A DNA stretch of 64,000 bases, taken from assembly GCF_018991925.1 (NCBI RefSeq), contig NW_024727813.1, positions 5,001-69,000 of the forward strand. Reading direction: 5' to 3'. The notes beneath the pieces are model-generated. The model did not search any database. It worked only from the letters and a program-made list of their open reading frames with translations, and had not been told where the DNA came from. Positions 19,700 to 33,679 of this stretch are shown piece after piece. The translations under genes and the position numbers were made by a program. The DNA is from Homarus americanus (lineage: Eukaryota; Arthropoda; Malacostraca; Decapoda; Nephropidae). Every line of letters starts with the position of its first letter. Position 1 is the stretch's first letter.

Positions 19700-20304
19700 A
19701 ATAGTTTGGTGAAGGATCACGAGATGCTGAATTGCCATACGACATTGAATTGAGGAGAGAAATGTTTTCTTCTCTGGACAGAGTGATCCAAGAAATAACT
19801 TTGAGATTTCAACAGCTTCATGAACTTGCTGAGAAATATGCCTTCCTTACCCCATTGAATCTTTTGGATGATAAATATGAGTGTCAAATAGATCACGATC
19901 ACGACGACATTGATAAAGAGGAGTTCCTCGTTGAGAGAAAAAGACTTCAGCATTTTGTTGCTGTTGCTGTTGCTGCTATAACTATTACAGACAGAATACA
20001 GACGTGGAAAGAAGGCCCCCTTGAACTTTTGCAGTTTATTCAAAAGTATAACCTTGGGAACTCGGTTCCAAATATAGTAATAATGCTGAGGATTTTCCTC
20101 ACAATTGCTGTTAGTGTTGCAACCTGTGAGAGGAGTTTTTCGAAACTAAAACTGATCAAGAATGACTTAAGATCTACTATGAGCACCTTGCGGTTGAGAA
20201 ATCTTGCCATACTGTCTATAGAGCGACAATTGACAGATGAAATAGTTTTTGACAATGTCATTGAAGAATTTGCCAACAAAAAAACAAGAAAAGTTACTTT
20301 GTAG
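19700..20304 (+). pseudogene. hAT transposase C-terminal fragment (ZMYM1-like class)
   Basis: The open frame ends in a classic hAT dimerisation domain: IMLRIFLTIAVSVATCERSF, then SKLKLIKNDLRSTM, then LRNLAILSIERQL. The CERSFS motif marks this region in hAT transposases and in the hAT-derived C-termini of ZMYM-type proteins. The upstream part (RREMFSSLDRVIQEITLRFQ) is also hAT-like, but the zinc finger and catalytic N-terminal two thirds are missing. An AATAAA lies at 20328-20333, shortly after the stop. Confidence 0.8.
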
Positions 20305-20509
20305 AAAGTTGTAGTTTTCATTTCAGAAATAAAGATGGTCCTAATTTTTTACACTTTTTTTACTTTTTTCCCTATCCTATATGTCGTTTTTGCTTTTGTT
20401 TAAATGTTACTTATAAAGTTTAAGTATGTTTGGTGTGTATTTAAAGCATACTATATTTGAGTATGTGAAAGTATAGTAATATTATAATGGTACACAAACT
20501 ATTTAATAA

Positions 20510-20649
<140 letters not shown>

Positions 20650-21470
20650 CTTGATAAAATCACACGGGAAAAGGGAAACAACGGAGTACCTTAGCTTTCG
20701 TCTTTATTCAAGACATCTTCAGAGGCAACTGATATATATATATAAGAGTGAGTCACTGTGCAATATGTAATTTTTGTGGGGCCACGGGAGGGGGGGGGGC
20801 AAACTCAAGGGCCGCCCCGGGCGGCACACACTCTAGCTACGCCACTGAGTGGTAGGGTAGTGGTGGTGGGCCAGCGCGGCGTGGGTGTGGTGGAGCATCC
20901 TCCCTGATCTGAAGTGTTATTGGTGGGGACATACTTGAAGTGTGGGAGCGAGTATTTAACAATGAGTCGGTGATTATCGGATGTCACCCTAAGCATTGTC
21001 ACCCAAGGTTCTTCTCATCCCTTACGGCATTAATTGCAAATATTCAGTGTGTTGACCGGCGATCACCAAGCGAGTTTGTGAGTATTTAGTTGGACGGCTA
21101 CTGCAGGTGTGCCAGGTGCCATTGTCGATAGGCTTACTTTGCCAGGGGTGGTATCGAGACTCTCGCCCCTATGGAGCCAAGTGCTCTACGCTTGCGGATG
21201 CCCCCCCCCAAGTAACGGCCATTTCATGTAGTGTCGGCCGACCAAGTGAGTATATATAACTAATATTACATCAGTGCGACCATAGAAATAGTGGTTATGT
21301 CTGCCAAGGTTTATAAACAAGTGTTAGGTGTGACAATTCTTGCTCCCAGTGTATCATTCTGATGTGTGGATTGTCACCCACAGGGGGGCAGCCTACACAC
21401 CCACGCACACACGTATGCCCCTACTACTCGTACATAGCAGTCACTCATAAGAACTAGTGTATTCTTCTGT

Positions 21471-21759
21471 ATGGGACCAAAGCAGAAGTCGGAGGCGGAC
21501 GTAACTGTCGCCCAAGGAGCTGAACACTATGCCGGGTAACGGACATTGTTCTGTCTGTGCTAGCCAGAACCAAAATTGCACTAGCTGTGATTGTGAGAGA
21601 AACAACCGACCGTGTGTGGTTTGCAGAAAGGGAAACAACTGTCAAAATCCACAAGGCAGGGAGCCGACACAGGAGGCCACAGTGGATATTGCCGGGACCC
21701 AACCGCCCGATGATATCCTAAATGATAGCAGTGAGTCTACTCAACCTGAAAATGTAGTA

Positions 21760-21777
<18 letters not shown>
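21471..21777 (+). pseudogene. R2 N-terminal Cys-rich segment
   Basis: An ATG at 21471 opens MGPKQKSEADVTVAQGAEHY and stops after 22 codons. Another frame begins at 21529 with GHCSVCASQNQNCTSCDCER, then PCVVCRKGNNC, a dense cysteine module likely to bind zinc. A one-base shift near 21530 would connect the two. The frame runs to ENVV, where the MITE begins. The last residues up to the stop (QVVPL) are MITE sequence. Confidence 0.65.
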
Positions 21778-23345
<1,568 letters not shown>

Positions 23346-23347
23346 TA

Positions 23348-25995
23348 CTAATAAACGCTGCTCCAATAGTAGCTGATGTCCACGAGGTGAATGACAGACA
23401 GCCACCACAGTGGAATGGCATGTCGATGGAAAATGCAGACATATGGGTTAAAGAAACTTACTCAGAAATTGTCAGGTGGTCGCCAGAAAACCTGTTTGAA
23501 CCACCCAAGTGTGAGGCCACCAAAGAAATGATTCGGGAGATGATTCGCTTCATAACTGATTACACCCACGACTGCTTCCTCGCCCCTTTAGCTCTTCACA
23601 TACTGGCAATAACACCTCATCTATTCTGTCAGAGGACACACACAAAGACTAAGCACAAACATAATGTGGCAGCAATGAAGAGAATATTGACAATGTGGCA
23701 GACTGGGGCCCTTGATGATCTCCTATGTGAAGCAAGAACACTGCAGGAGAGACTAAAATTTATAGGAGACAGAAAGCAAAACGCCGATGACGTTGCAAGA
23801 AAGTCTGGAAACAAAATGCGTGTGGAAAAAGTGTCTCTTGCGGTAAGATCTCTCACAGAGGAATCCACCGGTGGGGTGATGCCAATAAACGGAGAGACAT
23901 TAAAACTACTGAAAGAGAAACATCCCCCTGCAAGTGAAGACGAAGGCATCAGGTTCCACGGTGACTATATCCCACCAAATGCTGTCCTGTTCGAGAAAAT
24001 AACAAGAGGGATGGTGTGGAAAAAGGCACTGAAGACTCGAGGGGGTGCCGGCTCTTCAGGTCTGGATGCAAACGGTTGGAGAGTCATCCTCAGCACTAAC
24101 AAGTTTGGCCCTGTAGCAAGTGATCTCTGCACTGCCATTGCCACCCTTGCAAGAAAGCTTGCATCCTCTTGCTGCCATCACCTCCATATTCTGACGGCCT
24201 GCCACCTTATTCCCCTGGATAAGAAACCAGGATGTAGACCTATAGGGGTGGGGGTTAGTGCTGAGGCGGATCATCGGAAAATGCATAATAGAGGTGGTAA
24301 AGGATGATGTCAGGGCAGCAGCAGGGAACTTGCAAGTTGGTGCTGGCCACCAGGCTGGAGGGGAAGCTGCCATTCATGCCATGAGAACGATATTTGAGTA
24401 GCGTGATTGTGAGGCCATTCTCCTGGTTGACGCTTCCAACGCATTCAACATACTTAACCGCAAGGCCGCACGGCACAACATCAAGATCAAGTGTCCAAGC
24501 TTTGCAATGTATGTTGAAAACTCCTATAGGAATTCATCAGACATTTATATAGTAAACAACAAGGCTCTAAGAGGGGATACCATCATACAGTCAATAGAGG
24601 GAACAACGCAGGGGGACCCCGTTGCAATGGCAATGTATGCAATATGCTTATCCGTGCTCCAATACACAATAAAATATGAAACAACTGAGGTCAAGCAAGT
24701 GTCTTATGCTGACGACCTAACAGGAGCAGGAAAAGTGGAGGACATCAAAAAGTGGTGGGACCTGGTAACATGCCGAGGCCCACAAATAGGGTACCACCCA
24801 AACGCCAGCAAGTCAGAACATTATGAACGGGCAATGGAGGTGTTCGGTGGAAGTGAGGTCAAAATAACAAAGGACGGCCAAAGACATCTAGGTGCAGTAA
24901 TTGGCACGAAGGACTTCAAGACCGAGTACGTAACAGTAAAGGTGAATGAGTGGGTTAGGGAAATCCAAACTCTGTGTGAGATTGCTAACACAGAGCCACA
25001 TGCGGCTTTTGCTGCATTCACCCATGGAGTCAAGCATCGTTGGAAATACCTGATGCGCACTATCCCTGATATCGGACCCCTCCTCCGGCCTCTGAAAGAA
25101 GCTATCAGCGTCAATTTTATTCCCAAATTAGTGAAACACCTTCACTTAGGGTAACCCCAGCAGAAAGATCACTCCTTGTATTACCACTGAGACTGGGCGG
25201 AATGGGATTGACCAATCCAAAGGAGATTGCTGCCACCGAACATCAAAACTCTGTTAAGCTCACGGCAGCCCTCACTGACCACATAATAGCTCAGAACGCA
25301 ACAGGTGAGGTGGATACCAGTGAAGTAAACAAGATTTGACGGTCCATTATGACATATCGACAGCACGGCCAGAGTGATAAACTGATGCTGCAAGTGACAG
25401 AAAACTTGAAAAAAGTAGCTATAGCACAGGAGGTGGGTGCCTCGAACTGGCTAACTACATTACTGAAAAGGGCAAAAGGTTTCAGTATTAATAAACAAGA
25501 ATTTACAGATGCCATTGCTCTAAGGTACAGTAGGCCAGTAGAAGGTTTGCCCTCCCAATGTGTGTGTGGCTCATCTTATGACATAGACCACGCCATGGTG
25601 TGCAAGAAAGGGGGCTTCATATGCATGAGGCATGACGAGGTAAGGGACCTCACAGCAAATGTGATGAAGGAAATCTGGACAGTGAAAATTTCCATCACAG
25701 GACTTCCAACACATCCAATGAAGCCCGTGTTGATGTCAGTGCTCGAGGATTCTGGAGGCGGGGACAGCGAGCCTTCTTTGACATAAGGATTTTCAAACCC
25801 GTAGCCGCATGTCACCGCAACCTAGCTCTCGATGCTGCACACAGGAGGAACAGGAACAACAAGATTAGGGCATATGGGGAAAGAATTCAGAACGTTGATC
25901 AAGGCAGCTTCACTCCTCTAGTGATGTCCGAACAGAAGCAGCAGCCCAGAAGTTATGTTACAGCCTGGTTGAGATGTCGACTGTCCTTCTCTCTC
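23348..25995 (+). pseudogene. Reverse transcriptase polyprotein of R2 (disabled)
   Basis: Open from 23348 to 24307 (MENADIWVKETYSEIVRW... through KKALKTRGGAGSSGLDANGW to [20 protein letters not shown]), a region resembling RT fingers. A shift near 24270 follows. After a stop near 24400 comes CEAILLVDASNAFNILNRKA (the RT motif A Asp), then GTTQGDPVAMAMYAI (motif B) and VKQVSYADDLTGAG (the YADD catalytic box) in the frame 24507-25154. Later come LPLRLGGMGLTNP, a stop near 25338, and CVCGSSYDIDHAMVCKKGG, a Cys/His motif. A shift near 25750 leads to RAFFDIRIFKPVAACHRN and RAYGERIQNVDQGSFTPLV. Catalytic residues survive, but at least three disruptions make it inactive. Confidence 0.78.
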
Positions 25996-26474
25996 CATAG
26001 GTCCCAAAGCCGACAACAGTCGCAGATATTGACTATGAGGCAGTAGTAGTAACCTACCTTAGAACAGGTGGAGTAGTAGTAGAAGTAACAGTCATTATTC
26101 TTAGATACGGCTGTTTTCTCGCCCATTCTAATCTGCCAAGACAAAAAATATGTTAAGTCAGTAATTTTTTTATTTTTTCGTTGAGACCAATAACCAAATT
26201 GGCCACCAGCCATTCCTGCAACAACAGCATAAAAATAACACAAAGTAACCTAATAAATTTACTCAAGCAACATTTTTGGGGTGTCTACTTGTTAAAAAGT
26301 AATAAAACTTTGTATTACTTTTACTTAAATATGGTTTTCTAATACTTTTACTCCAATACAATTAAAAAACCAAACAATAATTGTTACTCATTACATGACA
26401 CAAACAAAGAATTTTAATGTTTGTGACAAACTACAGTAATAATATATTTTAATTAATTATTAACCATAGTAAAA

Positions 26475-26668
26475 GAGTGGTGTGGGTGGAGGGTATGGTG
26501 TGGGTGGAGGGTATGGTGTGGGTGGAGGGTATGGTGTGGGTGGAGGGTATGGTGTGGGTGGAGGGTATGGTGTGGGTGGAGGGTATGGTGTGGGTGGAGC
26601 GTATGGTGTTGGTGGAGCGTATGGTGTGGGTGGAGGGTATGGAGGGGGTGGAGGGTATGGTGTGGGGC
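26475..26668. repeat. 18-bp G-rich minisatellite
   Basis: About 11 copies of GGTGTGGGTGGAGGGTAT, three near the end with point changes. It encodes Gly-rich frames on the plus strand that are not genes. Confidence 0.95.
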
Positions 26669-26687
26669 GACACCAGACGGTCACTTT

Positions 26688-26758
26688 TTTTTTTACGGGG
26701 ATTAGCCCACCCGGATACAGGTCACTGACCCACATAGGGGCCTGGGGGGCAAAAATGT
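26688..26758. repeat. Dispersed 70-bp core (GGGGATTAGCCCACC), copy 1
   Basis: Runs from TTTTTTTACGGGGATTAGCC through GGTCACTGACCCACATAGGG to GCCTGGGGGGCAAAAATGTA. It recurs at 42234-42300 and 60222-60290. The family-A transposon begins two bases after it. Confidence 0.8.
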
Positions 26759-26762
26759 AATA

Positions 26763-29024
26763 CAGTGGGGTATGCTATAACGAACGGATCCTACTACGAA
26801 TATTCCTATAACGAACGGTTTTACCTATAAAATTGAGAATGCTGTAACGAACGCAACTCCTACAACGAACGTGGATGAATACGGGACTATTTCGCCTGGC
26901 GCATGAATATTGTTGTAACGCGACCCACAACAAGAGCGTCAGGCGCCATCTTTGTCTCATTGTGTAGCCAGTGCACCACTGTTATTGTTGAAATTTCGTC
27001 TTTTGATGTGGAAATAGAGTTATTTGTGTAAATATTTTGTTATACAAGTGTACAATTGTAACAATGAATCGTCCAAAGCGAGTGAGAAAGTTCATAACTC
27101 TTGAAACTAAGAAAGAAATCATAAAAAAACGTGAGGATGGAACAAGCATTGCGAAACTTAGTGATGAGTATGGGATGGCTAAATCGACTATATGTACGAT
27201 TTTGAAGAATAAAGAGGAGTCGAAAACTGTGCACGTGGCTAAGGGAATCTCTAGACTTAGCAAAGCAAGGTGTAATGTGATTGAAGAGATGGAAAATTTA
27301 CTCTTAGTGAGGATAAAGGAGAATGAAATGGCAGGTGATAGCATTAGTGAAGCTATAATTTGTGAGAAGGCCAAACAATTGTTTGAGGACCTTAAAGCCA
27401 AGACTCCCAGTGCAAGTGATAGTGATGTGCCAGTGTTTAGGGGTGCCAAGGGGTGGTTTACTGGTTTCAGAAGGAGAAATAAATTACATAGTGTTGTGAG
27501 ACATGGTGATGCTGCTAGTGCAGATAAGGAAGCAGCTAAGGAACACCATGACATTTTTTTTAATGTTATTAAAGAGGGAGGCTTTGTTTCTCAGCAGGTA
27601 TTCAACTGTGATGAAACTGGACTTTTTGGAAAAAATGCCTCGCCGTACATACATTACCAAAGAGGAAACTTCTGTCCCTGGCCATAAGCCAATGAATGAC
27701 AGGCTTATCCTCCTTCTTTGTGCTAATGCTTCTGGTGACTGCAAAATAAAGCCACTCCTTGTGTACCATGCAGAAAACCCCAGAGCTTTCAAAAACATTA
27801 GGGAGACCCGCCTTGGTGTTATGTGGCGGTCAAACCCAAAGGCTTGGGTGACCAGGAGTCTTTTCTCTGAGTGGGTTATTGAGGTGTTTGGACCCAGTGT
27901 TCGGGAATACCTCGGGGAGAATAATCTTCAACTGAAAGCTTTGTTGGTGATGGACAATACACCAGCCCACCCTCCTAATTTGATGGTTGAATTGCCAGAG
28001 GAGTTCAACTTCATCACTGTGCACTTCTTGCCACCCAACACAACACCTCTCATCCAGCCCATGGATCAACAGGTAATTTCTAACTTTAAGAAGCTGTACA
28101 CAAAGGCACTGTTTAGAAAATGTTTTGCGTCCACTTCTTCCAGTGATGTTAGCTTAAAGGAATTTTGGAAGTCACTTCAATATAGCAGATGCTGTGTTTT
28201 TAATTACCTCAGCCTGGAAAGAGGTTACTGTGAGGTGTCTTTGTGCTGCTTGGAGGCCATTGTGGCCTGAATGTGTGCTTCAAAGAGACTTTGAAGGCTT
28301 CGAAGAGTTAGAAGAAGAGGCTGTTGTTCATGAAATTGTGTCTCTGGGCAATTCCATGGGCCTGGAAGTGGATGATGATGATGTTGAGGAGTTGGTGGAA
28401 GAGAACAGTAAGGAATTGTCCACTGAGGAGCTGCTTGAGCTTCACAAAGAACAAAACGAGACACTGAAGCGGAGCTTAACTTCTGAGGAGTCAGGGGAGG
28501 AGGAGGACAAGGAGGAAAGCCGCATCATTCCAGACAAAGATCTCAAGGATGCGTTCTTTTGCTGGAGCAAACTGTCCAAGCTTGCTGAGGATTATCATCC
28601 TGATGTTGGTTCTGTGCAAATGGCCATCAGTGTGTTTAATGACAATGTGATGAACTACTTTTGGAAGGTCAAGAAATCAAGGTTGAAGCAGCCAACCCTG
28701 GATTCCTTCTTTACAAAGGTAACAAAAGAACCTACAGACAAAGTGCCTGTGAGACAGTCACCAAAGAGGGCTAGGAAGGATGACTCCTCTCCTTCCACCT
28801 CTTCTCCATAATTCTCTCCTCCCCCCTCCCCCTCTGCCTCCTGTCCTGCATGCTGAACAACACTAAGGTAAGATAAAGTACCGTATTTTTTACATTTTCC
28901 ACAGAAAATTTTCAGTGTTAAGTGGTTGTATTTGGGGGCCTGGAACGGATTAATCCTATAACGAACGAATGCTATAACGAACGAGGTTCTAGAACCAATT
29001 AGATTCGTTTTAGCATACCCCACT

Positions 29025-29025
<1 letters not shown>
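26763..29025 (+). mobile_element. Tigger/pogo transposon, family A (coding copy)
   Basis: Terminal repeats are CAGTGGGGTATGCTATAACG and the inverted ...AGCATACCCCACTG, with TA duplicated on both sides. Length 2263 bp. Subterminal CTATAACGAAC motifs are repeated at both ends. It contains a nearly complete transposase on the plus strand (27064-28811). The MITE at 5020-5367 is its deletion derivative. A (TAA)n run starts at its right flank. Confidence 0.93.
27064..28811 (+). pseudogene. Tigger-type transposase, two frameshifts
   Basis: The start is MNRPKRVRKFITLETKKEII with a CENP-B N-terminal HTH (residues about 5-55, EYGMAKSTICTILKNKEE). A second HTH (Tc5/CENP-B type) follows with GWFTGFRRRNKLHSVV. 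The catalytic domain has its first Asp in FNCDETGLF, the second in LLVMDNTPAHP and the third in LIQPMDQQVI, 36 residues after the second. The tail is acidic and ends in RLKQPTLDSFFTKVTK, then a basic stretch. A one-base loss in a T-run at about 27626 shifts the frame just after the first Asp, and another shift occurs at about 28180. All three catalytic residues survive, so the loss of function is recent. It normally acts in the nucleus, cutting and pasting DNA at TA. Confidence 0.9.

Positions 29026-29027
<2 letters not shown>

Positions 29028-29097
<70 letters not shown>
29028..29097. repeat. (AAT)n microsatellite
   Basis: About 23 uninterrupted AAT/TAA units abut the right end of the family-A transposon. 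Further AAT-rich DNA follows to about 29220. Confidence 0.97.
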
Positions 29098-29101
<4 letters not shown>

Positions 29102-29229
29102 GTCATAATAATTCATAATAAATAAAATTTATGATAAAACAAACAAAAATAAAATAATAAAATAATGATGATAATAATACAGTAACTGTAATAATAATAA
29201 TAATAATATTAATAATAAAGAACTATAAA

Positions 29230-30775
29230 TACAAAAATGAAAAAAAAGATCAAAAGTGAGAAACGATATACTGTATGTATGTTGTGTTGTCAATGGTAAG
29301 AGAAACAGTTGAGACCCCGCAATTGCGTGTAAATGAAGCAGAAAGTCAGATTAGCAACCTGGGACTTGGTCACAATTTTCGTGATGCCAAGAGGTCTCTG
29401 ATAAGTCAGGTCAGGTCAGGTGTCAGTGACCATTACAGCAGACTTTCCCTTTGATTCTCCTGTGTCCATTAGCACCTTGCTCACCCAGCCTACCTACCCT
29501 CTTAACCTTCCTGTTAGACGTCAGTTGCTCTTTACATATACCTGTACCTAAAATGATTTTCAAAGAGGCTGTGATTCTAAAATGCTTTACATAATTCCAT
29601 GGGAAGCAAACAAGAATTAAATCTAAATTATTTTGAATAAGTAGGTTAGTGGTTAGTGACTCGTCCTGTGGTAGGAGGTCCCTGACAGTACAATAGTGTT
29701 GAAGGGTGTTTGTGTTGGGGCAGTTTACAGGAAGAGAACTGTAGGTCATCCCCTGTACTTGCCAGATAGGTCTGTATCCAAACCTAATGCCAGCAGACAA
29801 CATTATGTCATCAGTACACGTTGACGACACTTGTGTAATTTTCACGAAAATTCCGGCCTTGGGGACGATTTTCCGAGAAAATTTCAATTCCGGCCATCGG
29901 AGAGTTCCGGTTAAGAGGGATTCCGGCTAACGGAGATATTACCATACAGTACCGGTAAATGTGAGGAATACATCAAAATAATACCAATAAATAAGGTACA
30001 ACAAAAAATACTGTATGGCCAAACACAGTAAATAAAAGAATGTTTAACACCATTTACATACACTCCCTGGTTCACCATAGTAACTCAGACCAGCTGGGAC
30101 ACTTCCCCCTACACTCTATGCCCTCCCTCCCTCACTGAGCCAGCTAACTTGTGTGTAAAGAAATATATATTCCCTTTATGTGTTTCCCTCTAGGACAATT
30201 ATTTCTGTTATTTTTTTACAATATGTATGTAGGATGGTCTGTGTGTGTGTATATCAGTAGAAATAAATGAAGAAAGTTATGTTTATCAGCCTGTAAATGC
30301 AAGATGAAAACCAACCATAACACCTCACAGCTTGGCCCAGTAGCCTGCTGGTTACAGTGATGAGTCTAACTTGGTTACAATGCTGCCAGTGATATTAACA
30401 GATGTAATGGTGAAAATAAAGTTATCTGTAAATCTTCATTTGTTTCAGGTATTTGTAAATTCAAAAATAAATGTTGCAGGTATGGCATTAATAGATTGTA
30501 ATGCTCGTAAGAGTTCAGAAATGGTTAATGCTTAGATCAGAAGAGTTGGGCGTCCGCCACACGGACGTTAATCGTCTCAGGTTATTGTCATCAGTACAGA
30601 GTAGTTATAGATCCACCTTTTATATTTACAATACAATAATTATTTTTTTATTAATTAGAAGTAATAATAATGTGTTAAGTAAGCAATAGCATATTTTTAG
30701 TTCTGGAGTTGGGTTAGGTAGAATTTATCCTACTGGAGACAGCAGCTGGGGGATTCATTAGCTTGCGGGAGACCA
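29230..30775. other. No confident gene
   Basis: The stretch includes a 154-codon minus-strand frame (29423-29887, with QGMTYSSLPVNCPNTNTLQH) that I do not recognise. Its composition is not convincing as conserved protein. The rest is AT-rich and without tandem structure. A short block near 30775-30857 (GTGAGTCTTATATGCCATAA) resembles the end of a pogo-type element. Confidence 0.4.
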
Positions 30776-30869
30776 CAACTTCACATATAAGATGAAGGCC
30801 AATTTTTTTAGCCATTTTTCAGACAAAAAAGTGAGTCTTATATGCCATAAAATATGGTGACCTAAGCTC

Positions 30870-30956
30870 ACCTAATACCAACCTAACCTAACTTCACCTA
30901 ATACCAACCTAACCTAATACCAACCTAACCTAACTTCACCTAATACCAGCAAGTGC
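30870..30956. repeat. CCTAA-type telomere-like repeats, left of LINE
   Basis: Short runs of ACCTAACCTAA interleaved with TTCACCTAATACC. Similar sequence continues at 31700-31735 on the far side of the LINE. Confidence 0.8.
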
Positions 30957-31699
30957 AACATACTTAATATTGGAAGAACAAATACTGTCAATGTATACAG
31001 CCTTAACAACATCAACCTAGAGAAGTCGACTTGTGAAAGAGACCTAGGAGTACTTGTAAGCCCGGACCTACGGCCTAGAAAACAGTGCGTTAATGTTCAA
31101 AATAAGGCAAACAGAGTATTGGGTTTTATATCTAGAAGTGTAAGTAATAAGAGTGTAGAGGTCTTATTGCACCTATATCTTGCGCTAGTCAGGCCGCACC
31201 TCGATTATGCGGTTCAGTTCTGGTGCCCTTATTATAGAATGGATATCAATTCACTAGAGTCGGTGCAGCGAAGAATGACGAAAATGATTCGGGACTTAGA
31301 AACCTTCCATATCAGGATAGGTTAAAAACTAAACTTGCATTCCCTAGAAGACGAAGAGTCTTGAGGAGATATGATAGAAGTATTAAAGTGGGTGAAAAGG
31401 AATCAATAAAGGGGATATAGATAAAGTTCTTATAATATCCGAGCAGGATAGGACTGAACAACGGATTTAAGTTGGATAAGTTTAGGTTTTAGGAGGGAGA
31501 TAGGAAGGAACTGGTTCACAAATAGGGTGGTGGACGAGTGGAACAAGCTTAGCAACTTTGTAGTAAGTGCTGGAACGCTGGAAAGTTTCAAAGGGAGGCT
31601 GGATAGATTCATGGATGATAGAGAGTGGTAGTAACTCTCGACAGGAGCTGCCATGCACAGGCCAACCGGTCTATTGCAGACTCCTTATTTTCTTATGTA
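30957..31699 (+). pseudogene. 5'-truncated CR1/L2-like LINE 3' end
   Basis: The coding remnant begins CNILNIGRTNTVNVYSLNNI, then KSTCERDLGVLVSPDL and LALVRPHLDYAVQFWCPYYR. This is the conserved C-terminal part of CR1/L2/Jockey-type ORF2 proteins. After a shift it continues through FTNRVVDEWNKLSNFVVSAG to SFKGRLDRFMDDREW and a stop at about 31630. A short 3' tail ends TTTTCTTATGT. Flanking AATACCA on both sides may be the target duplication. The RT catalytic core is absent. Confidence 0.85.
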
Positions 31700-32546
31700 A
31701 TACCAACCTAACCTAATCTCACCTGACCCAACCGATATACAACTCAATATAGAGTTCCGTGAACGGTCGCCACAAAATCTCTCTTAATTTAACCAACGGA
31801 AGACACAAAGTGTTTAAGGCTAGTATACGTGACTTAGTCAACAGCAAGGAAAGTTTACTAAAGACACTTTGATGAGATATTATATTGAATTATCATTCAG
31901 TTGTGCTTCACATGATCACCTTTGACCCAACACAACACAGTACTTTATCTCTTGATCTGTGGACATTTTCCACCTCAGAATGGGTGTTTTTAACCCGCTC
32001 GTAGCTCTGTAAACCTTGGTTGAGCTGGGGAGGGCCACAAGGGGGCAATTATTACAGGATTTAACAAAATTTAAACTATGGATAAATTACTATAACATAT
32101 GTACGATATTTCCATCAATATATAAAACAATATATAAATACCTTACAATATTGGGTATTACTTTCTTTACACACCGTTCATTCCTACCACTAATCTATTA
32201 TTATATTCGAATAAGACGTCTATTTATAAGATAATTTTCATCTATTACATTACCGGCGGAAATGTATAATAACGGAGATAGCTTTTCCAAATAAAATTCT
32301 ATTTTCTTCCATTAACATCCCGCCATTATCGTCTGCCTCTCCTCCAACACTGCGTGTCTCCTGCGTCTCCTTCATAAATCATCCTGCACATGCGTTGCTG
32401 TACATGTCACTCGGCCAATCAAAAGCCTTTTTGATTTTGAAACCAATTAAAATGTTTTGGGTTTAATTCGCGGTATTTTTGGCCCAATCAAATTCTAGTA
32501 TTCTTTTTGGTCTCTCATATTTTGAAATTCAAGTTCAGTTCCGACC

Positions 32547-32702
32547 ATGGAAGTCTGCGATGGGTGTCACTTAAAGTATATGGAGCTGAGTGCGAGTTTT
32601 TGGAAAAAAAACGAAGAAACTATAGCATTTTTTCGATCACATGGTGTTCTTCCAACCTCAGTTAAGTGTACTAAGAGCAAGACTGAATGTAAATATCGCT
32701 AA
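32547..32702 (+). CDS. Small ORF, possibly Merlin/ISXO2-like N-terminus
   Basis: An ATG opens a 51-codon frame: MEVCDGCHLKYMELSASFWK, then NEETIAFFRSHGVLPTSVKC and a Cys-containing end. The layout (helix, FxRSHGVLP, then Cys pair) resembles the start of Merlin-type transposases. A CAATAAG/GTAAGA donor-like site lies just after it at about 32738. Upstream there are CCAAT-like motifs (32414, 32483). It could equally be an unrelated first exon. No downstream DDE domain was found. Confidence 0.3.
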   Translation: MEVCDGCHLKYMELSASFWKKNEETIAFFRSHGVLPTSVKCTKSKTECKYR

Positions 32703-33460
32703 GGCCAACAACGACGAACAAGAACCAGGCCAATAAGGTAAGAAATAGATGATTCCATCATATGGTGAGAGTCAGTTACGTTAGGTCGGGTTAGGTTAGC
32801 TTTGGTTATTGTTTTTCCAGTGTTTTTTTGTGTGTGTATTTTTTAGTCGCTTAGCCACTTTTTTTTCTCGGAAAACGTCAAACAAAAAAAAATCGCTGAA
32901 AAAACCGGCTAATTTCCGCCAAAAAGGAAGGTCATATTCAGTCCCAACCCACACAAATACACTAGAAAAATATATTTTTAACTTGCTAAAAGTGAACGGT
33001 GTTACAAGAAAAATTTACCCTCTATTGTTGTGTACATTTAGAACCAGTTGATGATGGGGCAGAGTTTAGACCGATGATTCACTACCCAACTGTGGGGAGG
33101 AACGGACGTCCCTGATTAATATTGTACATACACACGAGGGCCATTGGATGAGTCCAGACAACCAGGACGAGGAATGTTGTCTTCCTTATGAACAACGCCT
33201 CAAGTCTCCTCCTGACAATGTGTTCTCAGTTAGGTGTAATTTCTTTCACATGTTATAGTGATGCCTCAGTGTGCGGGCGTCTGGGAGCAGTGATATAAGG
33301 TGAGGCTCGTAAATTAAATATTCATTTAAACACTTAAGTAAAGAATAGTTCCCACACGATATTTATAGATGGCCAACAACTATTATGTCCATAAGACGTT
33401 ATGACTTCAACATGACAAAAACAACAAGTGAATCACTTTGTTAGGTTAGGTTAGGTTAGG

Positions 33461-33619
33461 GACACTGAACATGAGGGACATGAACACTGAACATGAGGGA
33501 CATGAACACTGAACATGAGGGACATGAACACTGAACATGAGGGACATGAACACTGAACATGAGGGACATGAACACTGAACATGAGGGACATGAACACTGA
33601 ACATGAGGGACATGAACAG
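33461..33619. repeat. 22-bp minisatellite with TTAGG run
   Basis: Seven copies of a 22-bp unit (GAACACTGAACATGAGGGAC plus AT), preceded at 33440-33460 by four TTAGG units. Confidence 0.95.
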
Positions 33620-33679
33620 TAGGACACTATACTGTGACGGCACCCAGTGTGAGCTCATCACTGGTCAACAGTGTGTGGG

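Noticed and set aside
26477..26760. Glycine-rich GVGGGY protein
   Set aside because: Only the 18-bp minisatellite. No start context or conserved flank.
29423..29887. 154-codon minus-strand frame
   Set aside because: No motif recognised, no splice or promoter signals, and pentanucleotide repeats at one edge. Kept only as unassigned sequence.
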